From Roseomonas genomospecies 6 (lineage in GTDB: Bacteria; Pseudomonadota; Alphaproteobacteria; Azospirillales; Azospirillaceae), in contig NZ_QOKW01000032.1 in NCBI RefSeq assembly GCF_008365375.1, positions 1 to 62,181 of the forward strand: a stretch of 62,181 bases of DNA, given 5' to 3'. Below are positions 45,353 to 54,129 of this stretch, one piece after another (the first letter of the stretch is position 1; the number at the start of each line of letters is the position of its first letter). The notes beneath the pieces are model-generated. The model worked only from the letters and a program-made list of their open reading frames with translations, was not told where the DNA came from and did no database searches. The translations under genes were made by a program, and so were the position numbers.

Positions 45353-47482
45353 ATGTCCGGGATCACGAAAGCCGCCCTCTTCACCCTTGCCGTGCCGCTG
45401 CTGGCCGCGCCCGCCCTGGCGGCGGAGCCGCCGCCGGGAGCGCTGGCGCTGAAGCGGGTGCTGCTGTCCACCGGCGGCGTCGGCTATTTCGAGCACGAGG
45501 CCCGCGTCAGCGGCGACGCGGCGCTGACTTTGGAGGTGCGCCGCGACCAGGTGGACGACGTGTTGAAGAGCATCGTGGTCTACGACGACCGTGGCGGCAT
45601 CGGCACGGTGGACCTGCCGGGGCAGGAGCCGCTGGAGACCGCCTTCCGCGAACTGCCCTTCACGCCGGACGACCTCGCCTCCCCCACCGCTCTCCTGAAC
45701 GCCATGAAGGGTGCGGAGGTGCGGGCCAGCGGTTCGCGCGAGGTGTCGGGCCGGCTGCTCTCGGTGACGGAGGAGTTCACGCAGCTTCCCAACGGCGGCG
45801 GCACCGTCACCCGCCACCGCGTCAGCCTGATGACGGCGGACGGCCTGCGCCAGCTCCTGCTGGAGGAGACCGACAGCCTGCGTTTCGCCGACCCGCGGGT
45901 GCAGGCGCAGCTCGACTCCGCTCTGGCCGCCGTCGCCGGATCGGCGGGCAAGGAGCGGCGGCGCCTGACCATCCGCACCACCGCCCCGCAGGCCGACGCC
46001 GGGGCCGAACGCACGGTCCGCGTCGCCTATGTGGTCGCCGCCCCGCTGTGGAAGGCCACCTACCGCCTGACCCTGCCCGAATCGGCGGCCAAATCGGTGC
46101 CCGGATCGGTAAAGGGCGGTGAAGGCGGCACCGGCGATCTCCAGGGCTGGGCCGTGTTGGAAAACCTCAGCGGCGACGACTGGAAAGGGGTGGAGTTGTC
46201 GGTGGCCTCCGGCAACCCGGTCACCTTCCGTCAGGCGCTTTATTCCGCCTATTTCGTGAACCGCCCGGAGGTGCCGGTGGAGGTGCTGGGCCGCGTCCTT
46301 CCCAAGCCCGACGAGGGCGCCGTCACCGCCGATGCGATGGCGAAGGCGATGGAACCGGCCAACAACCGCGCCCGCACGATGGAAAGCGCCCCGCCCGTCG
46401 CCGGAGCTGCCCCTCCGGCCCCGGCGCCGGCCATGGCCGCTCCCTTCGCGGGCACCATGCCCCAGCGCGCGGCGGAGACCACCCCCGCCGAAAGCACGGA
46501 GGCCACGGCCCAGGTGCTGTTCCGCTACCCGCAGCCGGTAACCCTGGCGAACGGCGGCACGCTGATGATGCCCATCGTCGCCCGCGCCATCCCGGCGGAG
46601 CGGCTGTCGCTCTATCAGCCGGACACCCAGCCGCGCCACCCGCTGGCCGCGCTGCGCCTCAGCAACGGCGAATCGGGGGACACGGGGGGCCTGCCGCCGG
46701 GCGTGCTGACCCTCTATGAGCGGCTCGGCGGGGCCGCCGCCTATGTGGGCGACGCGCGGCTGGCCACCCTGCCGGCGGGAGAGAGCCGAATCCTCAGCTT
46801 CGCGGTGGATCAGGCGGTGACGGTGGACCGCTCCGAACAGCCCAGCCGCACCCTGTCCCGCGCCACGCTGGCCGACGGGGTCCTGCAACTGACCGTGACC
46901 GACCGCCAGACCACCACCTACCGCATCGCCGGAGCGGCGGGCGAGGACCGCACGGTCATCGTCGAGCATCCGCGGCGCCCCGGCTGGAATATGGTGCAGC
47001 CGGCGGCGAACGGCACGGCTCCCGACACCACCGCGGACGCCTACCGTCTGCCCGTCGCGGTTCCCGCCGGCCAGACGGTGACCCTGGCGGTCGCGCTGGA
47101 GCGCCCGCGGGTCGAGCGGTTCGGCATCTCGGAGATGTCGCCGGAGCAGGTGCGGGCCTACGCCTCCTCCACGGAGCTTCCGCCCGCCGCGCGCGAGGCG
47201 TTGGGGAAGGTCGCCACCCTGCGCGCCGCCGTCGCGGACAAGGAACGCCGCGTCGCCGAGCTGGAGCGCGAGCAGGCGGAGATCGGCAAGGAGCAGGAGC
47301 GGCTGCGCCAGAACCTCGCCACGCTGCCGCGCGACAGCGACCTGTTCAAGCGGACCATCGCCAAGATGGGCGACCAGGAAACCCGTCTGGACGCCCTGTC
47401 CCGCGAATTGTCCACCGCCCGCAAGGAGGCCGACACCGCCCGCGACACGTTGCGCGATCAGGTGCGCGGCATGACCTTCTGA
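45353..47482 (+). CDS. DUF4139-family exported protein, 709 aa
   Basis: Signal peptide MSGITKAALFTLAVPLLAAP ending ALA-A, then an N-terminal domain (VLLSTGGVGYFEHEARVSGD), a central beta-rich DUF4139 region (VRVAYVVAAPLWKATYRLTLP; GWAVLENLSGDDWKGVELSV), an Ala/Pro-rich insert around residue 350, and a C-terminal coiled coil (about 600-700, KERRVAELEREQAEIGKEQE). Function of the family is not established. ATG 45353 with GGGAGAAA upstream; earlier in-frame codons lack a signal. Confidence 0.82.
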   Translation: MSGITKAALFTLAVPLLAAPALAAEPPPGALALKRVLLSTGGVGYFEHEARVSGDAALTLEVRRDQVDDVLKSIVVYDDRGGIGTVDLPGQEPLETAFRELPFTPDDLASPTALLNAMKGAEVRASGSREVSGRLLSVTEEFTQLPNGGGTVTRHRVSLMTADGLRQLLLEETDSLRFADPRVQAQLDSALAAVAGSAGKERRRLTIRTTAPQADAGAERTVRVAYVVAAPLWKATYRLTLPESAAKSVPGSVKGGEGGTGDLQGWAVLENLSGDDWKGVELSVASGNPVTFRQALYSAYFVNRPEVPVEVLGRVLPKPDEGAVTADAMAKAMEPANNRARTMESAPPVAGAAPPAPAPAMAAPFAGTMPQRAAETTPAESTEATAQVLFRYPQPVTLANGGTLMMPIVARAIPAERLSLYQPDTQPRHPLAALRLSNGESGDTGGLPPGVLTLYERLGGAAAYVGDARLATLPAGESRILSFAVDQAVTVDRSEQPSRTLSRATLADGVLQLTVTDRQTTTYRIAGAAGEDRTVIVEHPRRPGWNMVQPAANGTAPDTTADAYRLPVAVPAGQTVTLAVALERPRVERFGISEMSPEQVRAYASSTELPPAAREALGKVATLRAAVADKERRVAELEREQAEIGKEQERLRQNLATLPRDSDLFKRTIAKMGDQETRLDALSRELSTARKEADTARDTLRDQVRGMTF

Positions 47483-47498
47483 GCCTGGAGGCGGAGCC

Positions 47499-48197
47499 TC
47501 ACCAGGGCAGCGGCGACACGCCGAACAGCATCCGGTGCAGGTGCAGCAACCCGCCATAGAGCAGCAGAGCCAGCGCCGGGCGCCACCAGCCGATCTCCCG
47601 CCAGACGAGGCTTTGGCGCCCGGCCAGGATCGCCGCGAAGGGCAGGTTGGAGGTGCGCGCGGCGTAGCGGTCCCAGTCCGCCCCCAGCCGCCGCGCCATC
47701 TTCGCGTCGATCAGGACGCTGCCGCCCAGCGCCAGAAGGGCGAGCGTCCCGAACAGGATCAGCGAGGCGAGATCCCCGTTCGGCACGATATGGGCGACCG
47801 CCCACAGCCCGACGCCCCATAGGAACGGATTCCGCGTCACCCGCAGGATGCCGCGGACCGGCTCCCGGTCTCCGGTCAGTAGCTTTTCCTGCCCGACCGC
47901 CGTCGGATTCGGGGTGGAGAAGCCGCAGACCAGCAGAAACAGCGCGACCGGCACCAGCAGGACCGGCACCCAGGCGAGCCCGCCGGCGGGCGGCCACAAC
48001 GGCACGTAAGGCGCCCCGTTGTAGGCCGCCGCCAGCCACCAGAAGGCCAGCGCCGAAATCAGCGAATAGAGGCCGAGGTAGGGCTTCTCCCCCAGCCGCC
48101 CGACCAGCGCCGCGCGAAGCGGCGTGCTGGAGATGCCGAAATGCGTCAGCAGCAGGAACAGGCCCGCGGCGGACAGATGGGCGATGGTGCCGGTCAT
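47499..48197 (-). CDS. NnrU family membrane protein, 232 aa
   Basis: About six TM helices. LLTHFGISSTPLRAALVGRLGEKPYLGLYSLISA at the N-terminus and RVTRNPFLWGVGLWAVAHI in the middle are the NnrU signatures; NnrU is linked to nitrite/NO respiration in Rhodobacter, and the family is related to NnrS-independent isoprenylcysteine-like methyltransferase folds. No denitrification genes are nearby. Convergent with the DUF4139 gene (16 bp). Confidence 0.85.
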   Translation of the reverse strand: MTGTIAHLSAAGLFLLLTHFGISSTPLRAALVGRLGEKPYLGLYSLISALAFWWLAAAYNGAPYVPLWPPAGGLAWVPVLLVPVALFLLVCGFSTPNPTAVGQEKLLTGDREPVRGILRVTRNPFLWGVGLWAVAHIVPNGDLASLILFGTLALLALGGSVLIDAKMARRLGADWDRYAARTSNLPFAAILAGRQSLVWREIGWWRPALALLLYGGLLHLHRMLFGVSPLPW

Positions 48198-48229
48198 GCG
48201 CGGTCTCCCGGTCGCTTCCTACTCTCCCG

Positions 48230-48703
48230 TCAGGCGCCCTTTTCCAGCGTGGTGCCGCTGCAATAGGCCCAATCGTCGCCGTGCAGGCCGAAGAACAGGG
48301 CCACCGGCTGCTTGCCGGAGCGGTCGATCACCACGCGGAAGCGGTTGCCGGTGCAGGCCCCCGCCGCCTGCTTCTGGTAGGGCAGCTTGACGCTCTTGGA
48401 CGTCAGGCAGGAATCGGCAGCCTTGGGCGGGTTGGCCGTCGCGTCGATCCGCTTGCCGTTCAGCACCATGTAGTAGTTGGTCGCCTGCCCGCCCTTGACC
48501 TCGGCCTTCACCTCGATCTTGCCGAATCGGGACTTGTAGAGTCCGGCGTCGGTCTCGCCGTCCGGTGCGCCGGGGGCGATGGGGCGGAAGGAGACGGCGG
48601 CGCAGGCCGGCGGCTCCTTCTTCTGGGCGAAGGCCGGCTGGGCCAGGGTGATGGCGGCGGCGCCCGCGATCAGCGCGGCACCGAGAAGACGCGACAGCGG
48701 CAT
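48230..48703 (-). CDS. Small secreted protein, 157 aa, unknown
   Basis: Signal peptide MPLSRLLGAALIAGAAAITL with cleavage after AFA, mature part with four Cys (PACAAVSF, DSCLTSK, GACTGNRF, WAYCSGTT) likely forming two disulfides, and a sequence rich in beta-type residues (KIEVKAEVKGGQATNYYMVLNGKRID). AGGAGG five bases before the ATG is a near-perfect ribosome site. It lies 38 bp after the thioesterase gene and may be co-transcribed with it. No family named. Confidence 0.75.
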   Translation of the reverse strand: MPLSRLLGAALIAGAAAITLAQPAFAQKKEPPACAAVSFRPIAPGAPDGETDAGLYKSRFGKIEVKAEVKGGQATNYYMVLNGKRIDATANPPKAADSCLTSKSVKLPYQKQAAGACTGNRFRVVIDRSGKQPVALFFGLHGDDWAYCSGTTLEKGA

Positions 48704-48741
48704 GCGAACCTCCTGGATCGGATGGAAGGGGGTGGGGCGGG

Positions 48742-49185
48742 TCAGACGGGGGCCTGGCAGAACAGGGTCTGCTGCATGATGGCGCAGTCCTTCTCCACCC
48801 CGCCGTCGAGCATCGACACCTCGACGCTGGTGACGGTCAGGGTGCGGCCCGGCTTCAACACGCGGGCGCGGGCGATCATCACCTCGCCCTTGGCCGGCGA
48901 CATCAGGTTGACCTTGAACTCCACCGCCAGGACCTCGCTTCCCGCCGGCATCAGCGTGTAGCCGGCATAGCCCCCGGCGTTGTCGGCCAGCGTGCTGACC
49001 ATGCCCGCGTGGAAGAAGCCATGCTGCTGCGTCAGGTCGGCGCGGAAGGGCAGGCGCATCTCGCAAAAGCCGGGCTCCAGCCGCGTCAACTCGATCCCCA
49101 GCGTCTTGCAGATCGGCTGGCGTTCGAAGCCGGCGCGGCAGCGCGCCTCCCAGTCCGGGTCACGCGGTTCGAAGGTCTTGGGCAC
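48742..49185 (-). CDS. PaaI-type hotdog-fold thioesterase, 147 aa
   Basis: Acyl-CoA thioesterase-like. QQHGFFHAGMVSTLADNAGGYAGY gives the hotdog helix with the HG-x-x-HAG and catalytic Asp/Asn region; VEFKVNLMSPAKGEVMIARARVLKPGRTLTVTSVEV is the typical strand series. Substrate unknown. ATG 49185; downstream gene is the small secreted protein on the same strand. Confidence 0.85.
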   Translation of the reverse strand: MPKTFEPRDPDWEARCRAGFERQPICKTLGIELTRLEPGFCEMRLPFRADLTQQHGFFHAGMVSTLADNAGGYAGYTLMPAGSEVLAVEFKVNLMSPAKGEVMIARARVLKPGRTLTVTSVEVSMLDGGVEKDCAIMQQTLFCQAPV

Positions 49186-49235
49186 GTCTCGGGTTCCCCT
49201 GATTGCATTCGGGCTCCCCCTACCCTGCGCCAGCC

Positions 49236-50006
49236 TTACGTTCCGATCAAGCCGAGCTGCGGACTCGACGCTTCCGCGAAGGCGCGTTTCGGCATGCGCC
49301 CGGCCAGACGCGCCGACCGTCCCGCCGCCACCGCGTCGCGCATCGCCGCGGCCATGCGCACCGGATCGCGCGCCTTCGACACGGCGGTGTTCAGCAGGAC
49401 GGCGGCGCAGCCCAGCTCCATCGCCAGGGCGGCGTCCGACGCCGTGCCGATTCCGGCGTCCAGAACCACCGGCACGGGACTGCGCGCGCAGATCGTCTCG
49501 ATGGCGTGCGGGTTGCGGATTCCCAGCCCCGAGCCGATGAAGGCGCCCAACGGCATCACCGCCGCCGCACCCAGATCCGCCAGCTTGCGGCAGGTCACCG
49601 GATCGTCGTTGCAGTAGGGCAGGACGGTGAAGCCGTCGGCCACCAGCTCCTCCGTGGCGCGCAGAAGCTCCTCCACGTCGGGATAGAGCAGCTCGCGGTC
49701 ACCGATGACCTCCAGCTTGATCCAGTCCACACCGAGCGCCTCGCGGGCGAGTTGCGCGGTCAGCACCGCCTCCTTGGCGGTCAGGCAGCCGGCGGTGTTG
49801 GGCAGCAGCCCGGCGCGGTCGCCGATGACGTCGACGAGGCTTTCCGAATAGCCGTCCAGGCTGATGCGCCGGATGGCCAGTGTGACCAGTTCGCTGCCGC
49901 TGGCCTCCAGCGCGTCCAGCATCACCTGCTGGTTCGGATAGCCGGCGGTGCCGAGGAACAGGCGCGAGCCGAACTCCCGGCCCGCTATGGTGAGCGTGTC
50001 GTTCAT
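49236..50006 (-). CDS. thiG: Thiazole synthase, 256 aa
   Basis: Makes the thiamine thiazole phosphate from DXP, dehydroglycine and ThiS thiocarboxylate. TIAGREFGSRLFLGTAGYPN start, WIKLEVIGD with the Schiff-base Lys, VLPYCNDDPVTCRKLADLGAAAVMPLGAFIGSG, VVLDAGIGTASDAALAMELG and LLNTAVSKARDPV are all diagnostic. ATG 50006 is chosen for GAGGAAA upstream; ATG 50030 lies at the edge of a repeat. Third gene of thiO-thiS-thiG, separated from thiS by 254 bp mostly occupied by the repeat 50031-50231. Confidence 0.95.
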   Translation of the reverse strand: MNDTLTIAGREFGSRLFLGTAGYPNQQVMLDALEASGSELVTLAIRRISLDGYSESLVDVIGDRAGLLPNTAGCLTAKEAVLTAQLAREALGVDWIKLEVIGDRELLYPDVEELLRATEELVADGFTVLPYCNDDPVTCRKLADLGAAAVMPLGAFIGSGLGIRNPHAIETICARSPVPVVLDAGIGTASDAALAMELGCAAVLLNTAVSKARDPVRMAAAMRDAVAAGRSARLAGRMPKRAFAEASSPQLGLIGT

Positions 50007-50030
50007 GGATGTTTCCTCGTTGACTGACAT

Positions 50031-50231
50031 CCCCTCTCCCGCCCCGGGAGAGGGAAGGGGCCCGCGCGAAGCGTGGGAAGGGTGAGGGTTCCGGCAAGGA
50101 TAGTTTATCGATCCTCGACCTTACCCTCACCCGCTCTCGGCGGACCGAAGGTCCGCCTGCCGCGTCAGCGCTGGCTTCCAGCCAGCGCGAGAGCCCGCTG
50201 CGCGGGCACCCTCTTCCGGGGCAGGAGAGGG
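50031..50231. repeat. Dispersed hairpin repeat, copy B, inside the thi operon
   Basis: Shares its first 55-60 bases with 34880-34940. Its right half is different and longer, with nested hairpins GCGGAC-CGAAG-GTCCGC (50140-50156) and CGCTGGC-TTC-CAGCCAGCG (50168-50187), and closes with CTCTTCCGGGGCAGGAGAGGG. Lies between thiS stop and thiG start. Confidence 0.85.
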
Positions 50232-50260
50232 ACATGCCATTGATTGGGACCGCCCTGCGC

Positions 50261-50470
50261 TCAGCCGCCTTGCACGGGGCGGATGATCTCCAGGGCGTCG
50301 CCCGCGGACAGGGGCGTCTCGTCCCACCGGCGGGACGGCAGGACCGCGCCGTTCAGGGCGACGGCGACCCCGCGCGTGCCCACGGGAATGCCCCGCGCGG
50401 CCAGAAGCGCGGCGACGGTGGGGGCGGCAAGCTCCTCCTCCCGCCCGTTCACACGGATGAGGGCGCTCAT
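50261..50470 (-). CDS. thiS: Sulfur carrier protein ThiS, 69 aa
   Basis: Ubiquitin-like sulfur carrier of thiazole synthesis. MSALIRVNGREEELAAPTVA, RGVAVALNGAVLPSRRW, LSAGDALEIIRPVQGG; the C-terminal Gly-Gly needed for adenylation and thiocarboxylate formation is present. Its ATG overlaps the thiO stop as ATGA (50467-50470), so it is translationally coupled to thiO. Confidence 0.93.
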   Translation of the reverse strand: MSALIRVNGREEELAAPTVAALLAARGIPVGTRGVAVALNGAVLPSRRWDETPLSAGDALEIIRPVQGG

Positions 50471-51636
50471 GCCGCGGCTCCCTTCGGCTGGGCGAACCGG
50501 TCGAGCGCGAAGGGGCGGATCACCGGATCGGCCTCCCCGGTCAGGACCAGCCGCGCCACCGAATCGGCGGTGACCGGGGTCAGCAGGATGCCGTTGCGGT
50601 GGTGCCCGGTGGCGTGGACCAGCCCCTCCACCTCCGACAGGCCGAGGATCGGGGCGTCGTCGCGGGTGCCGGGGCGGAAGCCGGCCCAGCTTTCCTCGAT
50701 GGGCAGTTCGGCGATGCCCGGCAGGGCGCGCCACGCCCCCTCCAGCAGGGCGAACTGTCCCCCGGCGGTCAGCCGGTCGTCGAAGCCGCGCTCCTCCGTC
50801 GTGGCGCCGACCAGCAACCGCCCGTCCAGCCGCGGAATCAGGTAGGTGCCGGGAGTCCACACGACATGGCGCAGCAGCGGCAGCCGGGAGTCCATGCGCA
50901 GGCACAGCATCTGCCCCTTCACCGGGCGTACGGGCGGGCGCACCGCCGGAGACAGCCCGTCGATCCGGCCCGACCAGGCCCCGGCGGCCAGAACCACCCG
51001 GTCCGCTTCGACCAAGCGGTCCCCGACCTGGACGCCGACGGCCCGCCCGCCGCGAACCTCGATGCGGGAGACCTCGGCGTGCTCGTGGATCGAGGCCCCG
51101 GCCCGCAGGGCGGCGGCGTGAAGGGCGGCGGCGACCTTGCGGTTGTCCACCTGATGGTCGCCGGCGCAGAACAGCGCGCCGGCCACGCCCGGCTGGAGAT
51201 AGGGTTCGCGCCGCCGCACCTCCGCCCCGCTCAGCCACTCCACCGGCAGGCCGAGTTTGGTCTGGAAATCGTGCAGGAAGCGCACCTTGGCCGCGTCGTC
51301 GGCGTTCAGCGCGATGACCATGGTGCCTTCGGTGCGCAGGTCCACCGCCATGCCGGAGGCGGCCTCCAGTTCCGCCGCGAAGGCAGGCCACAGGTCCTGG
51401 GAGGCGCGGGTCAGCGGCAGAAGGCTTTCTTCGCCGGGTTCGGTCTCGACGCAGGCGGCGAGCATCCCGCCCGCGGCGTGGCTGGCCCCCCGACCGGCGG
51501 CGGCGCGGTCGAAGACCTCCACCCGGCAGCCGGCAGCGGCCAGCCTCCAGGCGATGGACAGGCCGATCACCCCGGCGCCGATCACGGCGACGGAGGGCTT
51601 TGCGGAATCGGAATGAATTGAGGGCGCGGATACCAT
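50467..51636 (-). CDS. thiO: Glycine oxidase ThiO, 389 aa
   Basis: FAD enzyme of the DAAO family giving dehydroglycine for thiazole synthesis. VAVIGAGVIGLSIAWRLAAAGCRVEVFDR is the dinucleotide-binding motif; GASHAAGGMLAACVETEPGEE, GQMLCLRMDSRLPLLRHVVW, YLIPRLDGRLLVGATTEERGFD and the C-terminal ATGHHRNGILLTPVTADSVA are ThiO-like. First gene of thiO-thiS-thiG, directly behind a TPP riboswitch. thiE/thiF are not present. Confidence 0.93.
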   Translation of the reverse strand: MVSAPSIHSDSAKPSVAVIGAGVIGLSIAWRLAAAGCRVEVFDRAAAGRGASHAAGGMLAACVETEPGEESLLPLTRASQDLWPAFAAELEAASGMAVDLRTEGTMVIALNADDAAKVRFLHDFQTKLGLPVEWLSGAEVRRREPYLQPGVAGALFCAGDHQVDNRKVAAALHAAALRAGASIHEHAEVSRIEVRGGRAVGVQVGDRLVEADRVVLAAGAWSGRIDGLSPAVRPPVRPVKGQMLCLRMDSRLPLLRHVVWTPGTYLIPRLDGRLLVGATTEERGFDDRLTAGGQFALLEGAWRALPGIAELPIEESWAGFRPGTRDDAPILGLSEVEGLVHATGHHRNGILLTPVTADSVARLVLTGEADPVIRPFALDRFAQPKGAAA

Positions 51637-51755
51637 GCGGCGGCTCCCTTCGCTGGCATTATCCAGACAGGTTCGATGGGTGTGATCTCAGCCGCGCGGG
51701 CTCATCCCGCACGGCACCCCAGCCAATGCCCGGATCATCCGGAAGAGAGCCGCCT
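51637..51755 (-). promoter_or_regulatory. TPP riboswitch (THI element) controlling thiO-thiS-thiG
   Basis: On the minus strand: GGGGTGCC (51721-51714), GCTGAGATCACACCC (51693-51679), GAACCTG and TCTGGATAATGCCAGCG (51675-51652), GAAGGGA: the conserved THI core in order. GGCGGCTC upstream (51753-51746) can pair with GAGCCGCC (51645-51638), enclosing the aptamer and burying the GGGAG that serves thiO (ATG 51636), which suggests translational control. Confidence 0.95.
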
Positions 51756-51775
51756 TTGGCAAGCCCTTTTGTTGG

Positions 51776-53215
51776 TCACAGCAACAGAAGCGTTGCCAGC
51801 CCGAGAAAGGACAAAAAACCTATGACGTCGGTCATGGTGGTCAGGAAGACCGAACTCGCCACCGCCGGATCGACGCCCATCCGCTCCAGCCCGATGGGGA
51901 TCAGCACGCCGCACAGCCCGGCGACGAAGAGGTTGATGACCATGGCGCAGCCGATGACCACGCCGATCATCGGCTCGAACCAAGTCGCGGCGATGGCCCC
52001 CACCAGCGTGGCGAAGACGGCGCCGTTGATCAGGCCGACCATCACCTCCTTACCCACCACGCGGGAAGCGTTGGAGGACGACAGCTCGCGCGTCGCCAGT
52101 GCGCGGACGGCCACGGTCAGCGTCTGGGTTCCGGCGTTGCCGCCCATCGAGGCGGTGATGGGCATCAGCACGGCCAGCGCCACGATCTTCTCGATGGTTC
52201 CCTCGAACAGCGAGATGACGCCCGCCGCCGCGAAGGCGGTGAACAGGTTCACGCCCAGCCAGGAGATGCGCGAGCGCGAGGTTTCCAGCACCGTGCGGTA
52301 GATGGAGGTGTCGCCGACGCCGCCCAGCTTGCCGATGTCGTCCTCCGCCTCCTCGTCGATGATGTCCACCACGTCGTCCACGGTGATGACGCCGATCAGC
52401 CGCCCGCCGGCGTCCACCACGGGTGCGGAGACCAGGGCATACTGGCGGAACAGGTTCGCCACCTCCTCCTGGTCCATGGTGGCGGGGATGGCGTCCACCT
52501 CCTCCGTCACCAGATCGGCGATGCGGACGGACCGCTTCTGGCGCAGCAGGCGCGACAGCGGCACCGCCCCGACCACCCGGTGCATGGGATCGACGACGAA
52601 GATGTCGTAGAAATCCTCCGGCAGCTCGTCGGTGGCGGCGCGGACATAGTCGATGGTCTTGCCCACCGTCCAGAACTGCGGCACCGCCACCAGATCGCGC
52701 TGCATCAGGCGGCCGGCGGTGTATTCGTCGTAGGTCAGGTTCTCCTGGACCAGCGCGCGGTCGGCGGCGGGCAGGTTTTCCAGCACCGCCCGGCGGGTGT
52801 CCTCGTCCAGATCCTCGATGACGTCGACGGCGTCGTCGGTGTCCAGTTCCGCGACGGCGGCGGCCAGTTCCTTCGGCTCGAACAGCTCGACGATCTCCTC
52901 GCGGAGATCGGGGTTGAGGTAGCTCAGCACCTCGCCGTCGAAGTCGGGGCGCAGGATGCCGACCAGCGCCTCGCGGTCGTCATGGCCGAGCTGCTCGATC
53001 AGGTCCGCGATGTCGGCGGGATGGAGCCTGTCCACCTCCGCGCGCAGCTCGTCGCGCCGTCCGGCGTGCAGCCGTTCGACGATCTCCTCCACGAACTCCG
53101 GCTCCACGCCATAGGCGCGTTCCTCCTCGCCGTCCTCACGGGGCGGTTCGGGGCGTTCGGCCGGGTGCGGCACATCGTCCTGGATACGATCCGGTTCCTG
53201 GCGGTCGGTGTGCAT
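51776..53215 (-). CDS. mgtE: MgtE-type magnesium transporter, 479 aa
   Basis: Mg2+ channel. N domain of Asp/Glu-rich helical repeats (LHPADIADLIEQLGHDDREALV, LFEPKELAAAVAELDTDDAVDVIEDLDED), two CBS domains (TAGRLMQRDLVAVPQFWTV; DLVTEEVDAIPATMDQEEVA, VVDAGGRLIGVITVDDVVDI), then five TM helices with MPITASMGGNAGTQTLTVAVRA and the closing VFLTTMTDVIGFLSFLGLAT. ATG 53215 has GGGAGGG eight bases upstream. Independent transcript; its divergent region is 53216-53511. Confidence 0.95.
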   Translation of the reverse strand: MHTDRQEPDRIQDDVPHPAERPEPPREDGEEERAYGVEPEFVEEIVERLHAGRRDELRAEVDRLHPADIADLIEQLGHDDREALVGILRPDFDGEVLSYLNPDLREEIVELFEPKELAAAVAELDTDDAVDVIEDLDEDTRRAVLENLPAADRALVQENLTYDEYTAGRLMQRDLVAVPQFWTVGKTIDYVRAATDELPEDFYDIFVVDPMHRVVGAVPLSRLLRQKRSVRIADLVTEEVDAIPATMDQEEVANLFRQYALVSAPVVDAGGRLIGVITVDDVVDIIDEEAEDDIGKLGGVGDTSIYRTVLETSRSRISWLGVNLFTAFAAAGVISLFEGTIEKIVALAVLMPITASMGGNAGTQTLTVAVRALATRELSSSNASRVVGKEVMVGLINGAVFATLVGAIAATWFEPMIGVVIGCAMVINLFVAGLCGVLIPIGLERMGVDPAVASSVFLTTMTDVIGFLSFLGLATLLLL

Positions 53216-53402
53216 GGCGGCACCCTCCCTGTACGATGGCAATGCGGCGTGACGGCATGGTCCGGCGATCGGTCGGCCATGGCGCACCGGCGTTTGCGGG
53301 TTGGTGGGGAGCCCCCGCGGATCTCCGCCGGGGCGCCCACCGAATATAGGTGCGCCGCCGCTTTGTCCAGCGCGGCGGGCGGTTCCAGAGCCTCCGTCCC
53401 TT

Positions 53403-53438
53403 CGCGCAATGCTTGCGCGGAGTGCATAATTCGTGCAC
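53403..53438. promoter_or_regulatory. Two adjacent inverted repeats in the mgtE/STAS divergent region
   Basis: CGCGCAA-TGC-TTGCGCG (53403-53419) and GTGCA-TAATTCG-TGCAC (53422-53438), both perfect, followed by CCATAATGCGTGC. They lie about 190 bp from mgtE and 75-110 bp from the STAS gene; operators are the simplest reading. I do not see a magnesium M-box. Confidence 0.45.
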
Positions 53439-53511
53439 CCATAATGCGTGCGGGGCCATTCAACCCTCGCAGTCAACGAAGAACTGACACCACCGGCCAG
53501 CGGATGTGACG

Positions 53512-53814
53512 ATGGAGTACGCCTACACCGACGTCGACGGTCAGGAAGGGATCATGCTGTCGGGGCGTTTCACCTACGACGACAGCCGCAAGTTCCACGA
53601 CCTGCTGGCGGATTGGGATGTGTGCGCGCGGCCCCAGGTGCGGCTGGACCTGCGCTACCTGACCTTCGTCGATTCCGCGGCGATCGGCATGCTGTTCGTT
53701 CTCGCCAACCGCTGCCGCGACGCGAAGGGGCTGGTGTCGGTGCACAATGCACAACCCTATATTGTGCAGACCATGCGCCGCGTCGCGCTCGACCAGTATG
53801 TGGAGTTCCGCTGA
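53512..53814 (+). CDS. STAS-domain protein (anti-sigma factor antagonist-like), 100 aa
   Basis: Single STAS domain: GIMLSGRFTYDDSRKFHDLL, VRLDLRYLTFVDSAAIGMLFVLANRC, AKGLVSVHNAQPYIVQTMRRVALDQYV. Ser55 in VDSAAIG is the site phosphorylated in SpoIIAA-type switches. No kinase or sigma gene is adjacent, so it must act with partners elsewhere. ATG 53512 or the GTG two codons earlier; both have weak ribosome sites. Confidence 0.85.
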   Translation: MEYAYTDVDGQEGIMLSGRFTYDDSRKFHDLLADWDVCARPQVRLDLRYLTFVDSAAIGMLFVLANRCRDAKGLVSVHNAQPYIVQTMRRVALDQYVEFR

Positions 53815-53842
53815 AGGGGCCGGTATCGACAGGGCGGCCCGA

Positions 53843-53890
53843 AAACGAAAAAGCCCGCTGTGGTCCGTTGGACCCGCGGGCTTTTCGTTT
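53843..53890. terminator. Bidirectional intrinsic terminator between STAS gene and tRNA-Leu
   Basis: AAACGAAAAAGCCCGC (53843-53858) faces GCGGGCTTTTCGTTT (53876-53890) with a further TGGTCC/GGACC stem at the tip; A-run on one side and T-run on the other serve both strands. Confidence 0.9.
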
Positions 53891-53917
53891 GTTTGCCAAT
53901 CCCCCGTTCCGGAGGGA

Positions 53918-54004
53918 TGGTGCGGTCGAGAAGACTCGAACTTCCACGGCATCTCTGCCACAGCGACCTCAACGCTGCGCGTCTACCAATTCCGCCACGA
54001 CCGC
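53918..54004 (-). tRNA. tRNA-Leu (GAG), 87 nt, CCA encoded
   Basis: Acceptor GCGGTCG pairs with CGACCGC followed by A and encoded CCA; D-loop GCGGAATTGGTAGACGCG, anticodon stem CAGCG/CGCTG around TTGAGGT (anticodon GAG at 53970-53968), long variable arm as in class II tRNAs, and T-loop GTTCGAGTC. Reads codons CUC/CUU. Confidence 0.95.
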
Positions 54005-54129
54005 ACAAGGCTGGTAGAACCGACGTCAGGATTGCTCTTTCCATCGGGTGGAGCGGGGGAATACCAGATCCCCAATCTCCGATCAAGCGGCGTCTCGCGT
54101 TTTTGGAAAAGAAAGTTCATAACGTCGGA

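Noticed and set aside
53216..53402. Possible magnesium M-box riboswitch in the mgtE leader
   Set aside because: I could not find the conserved M-box stems; the region is simply GC-rich.
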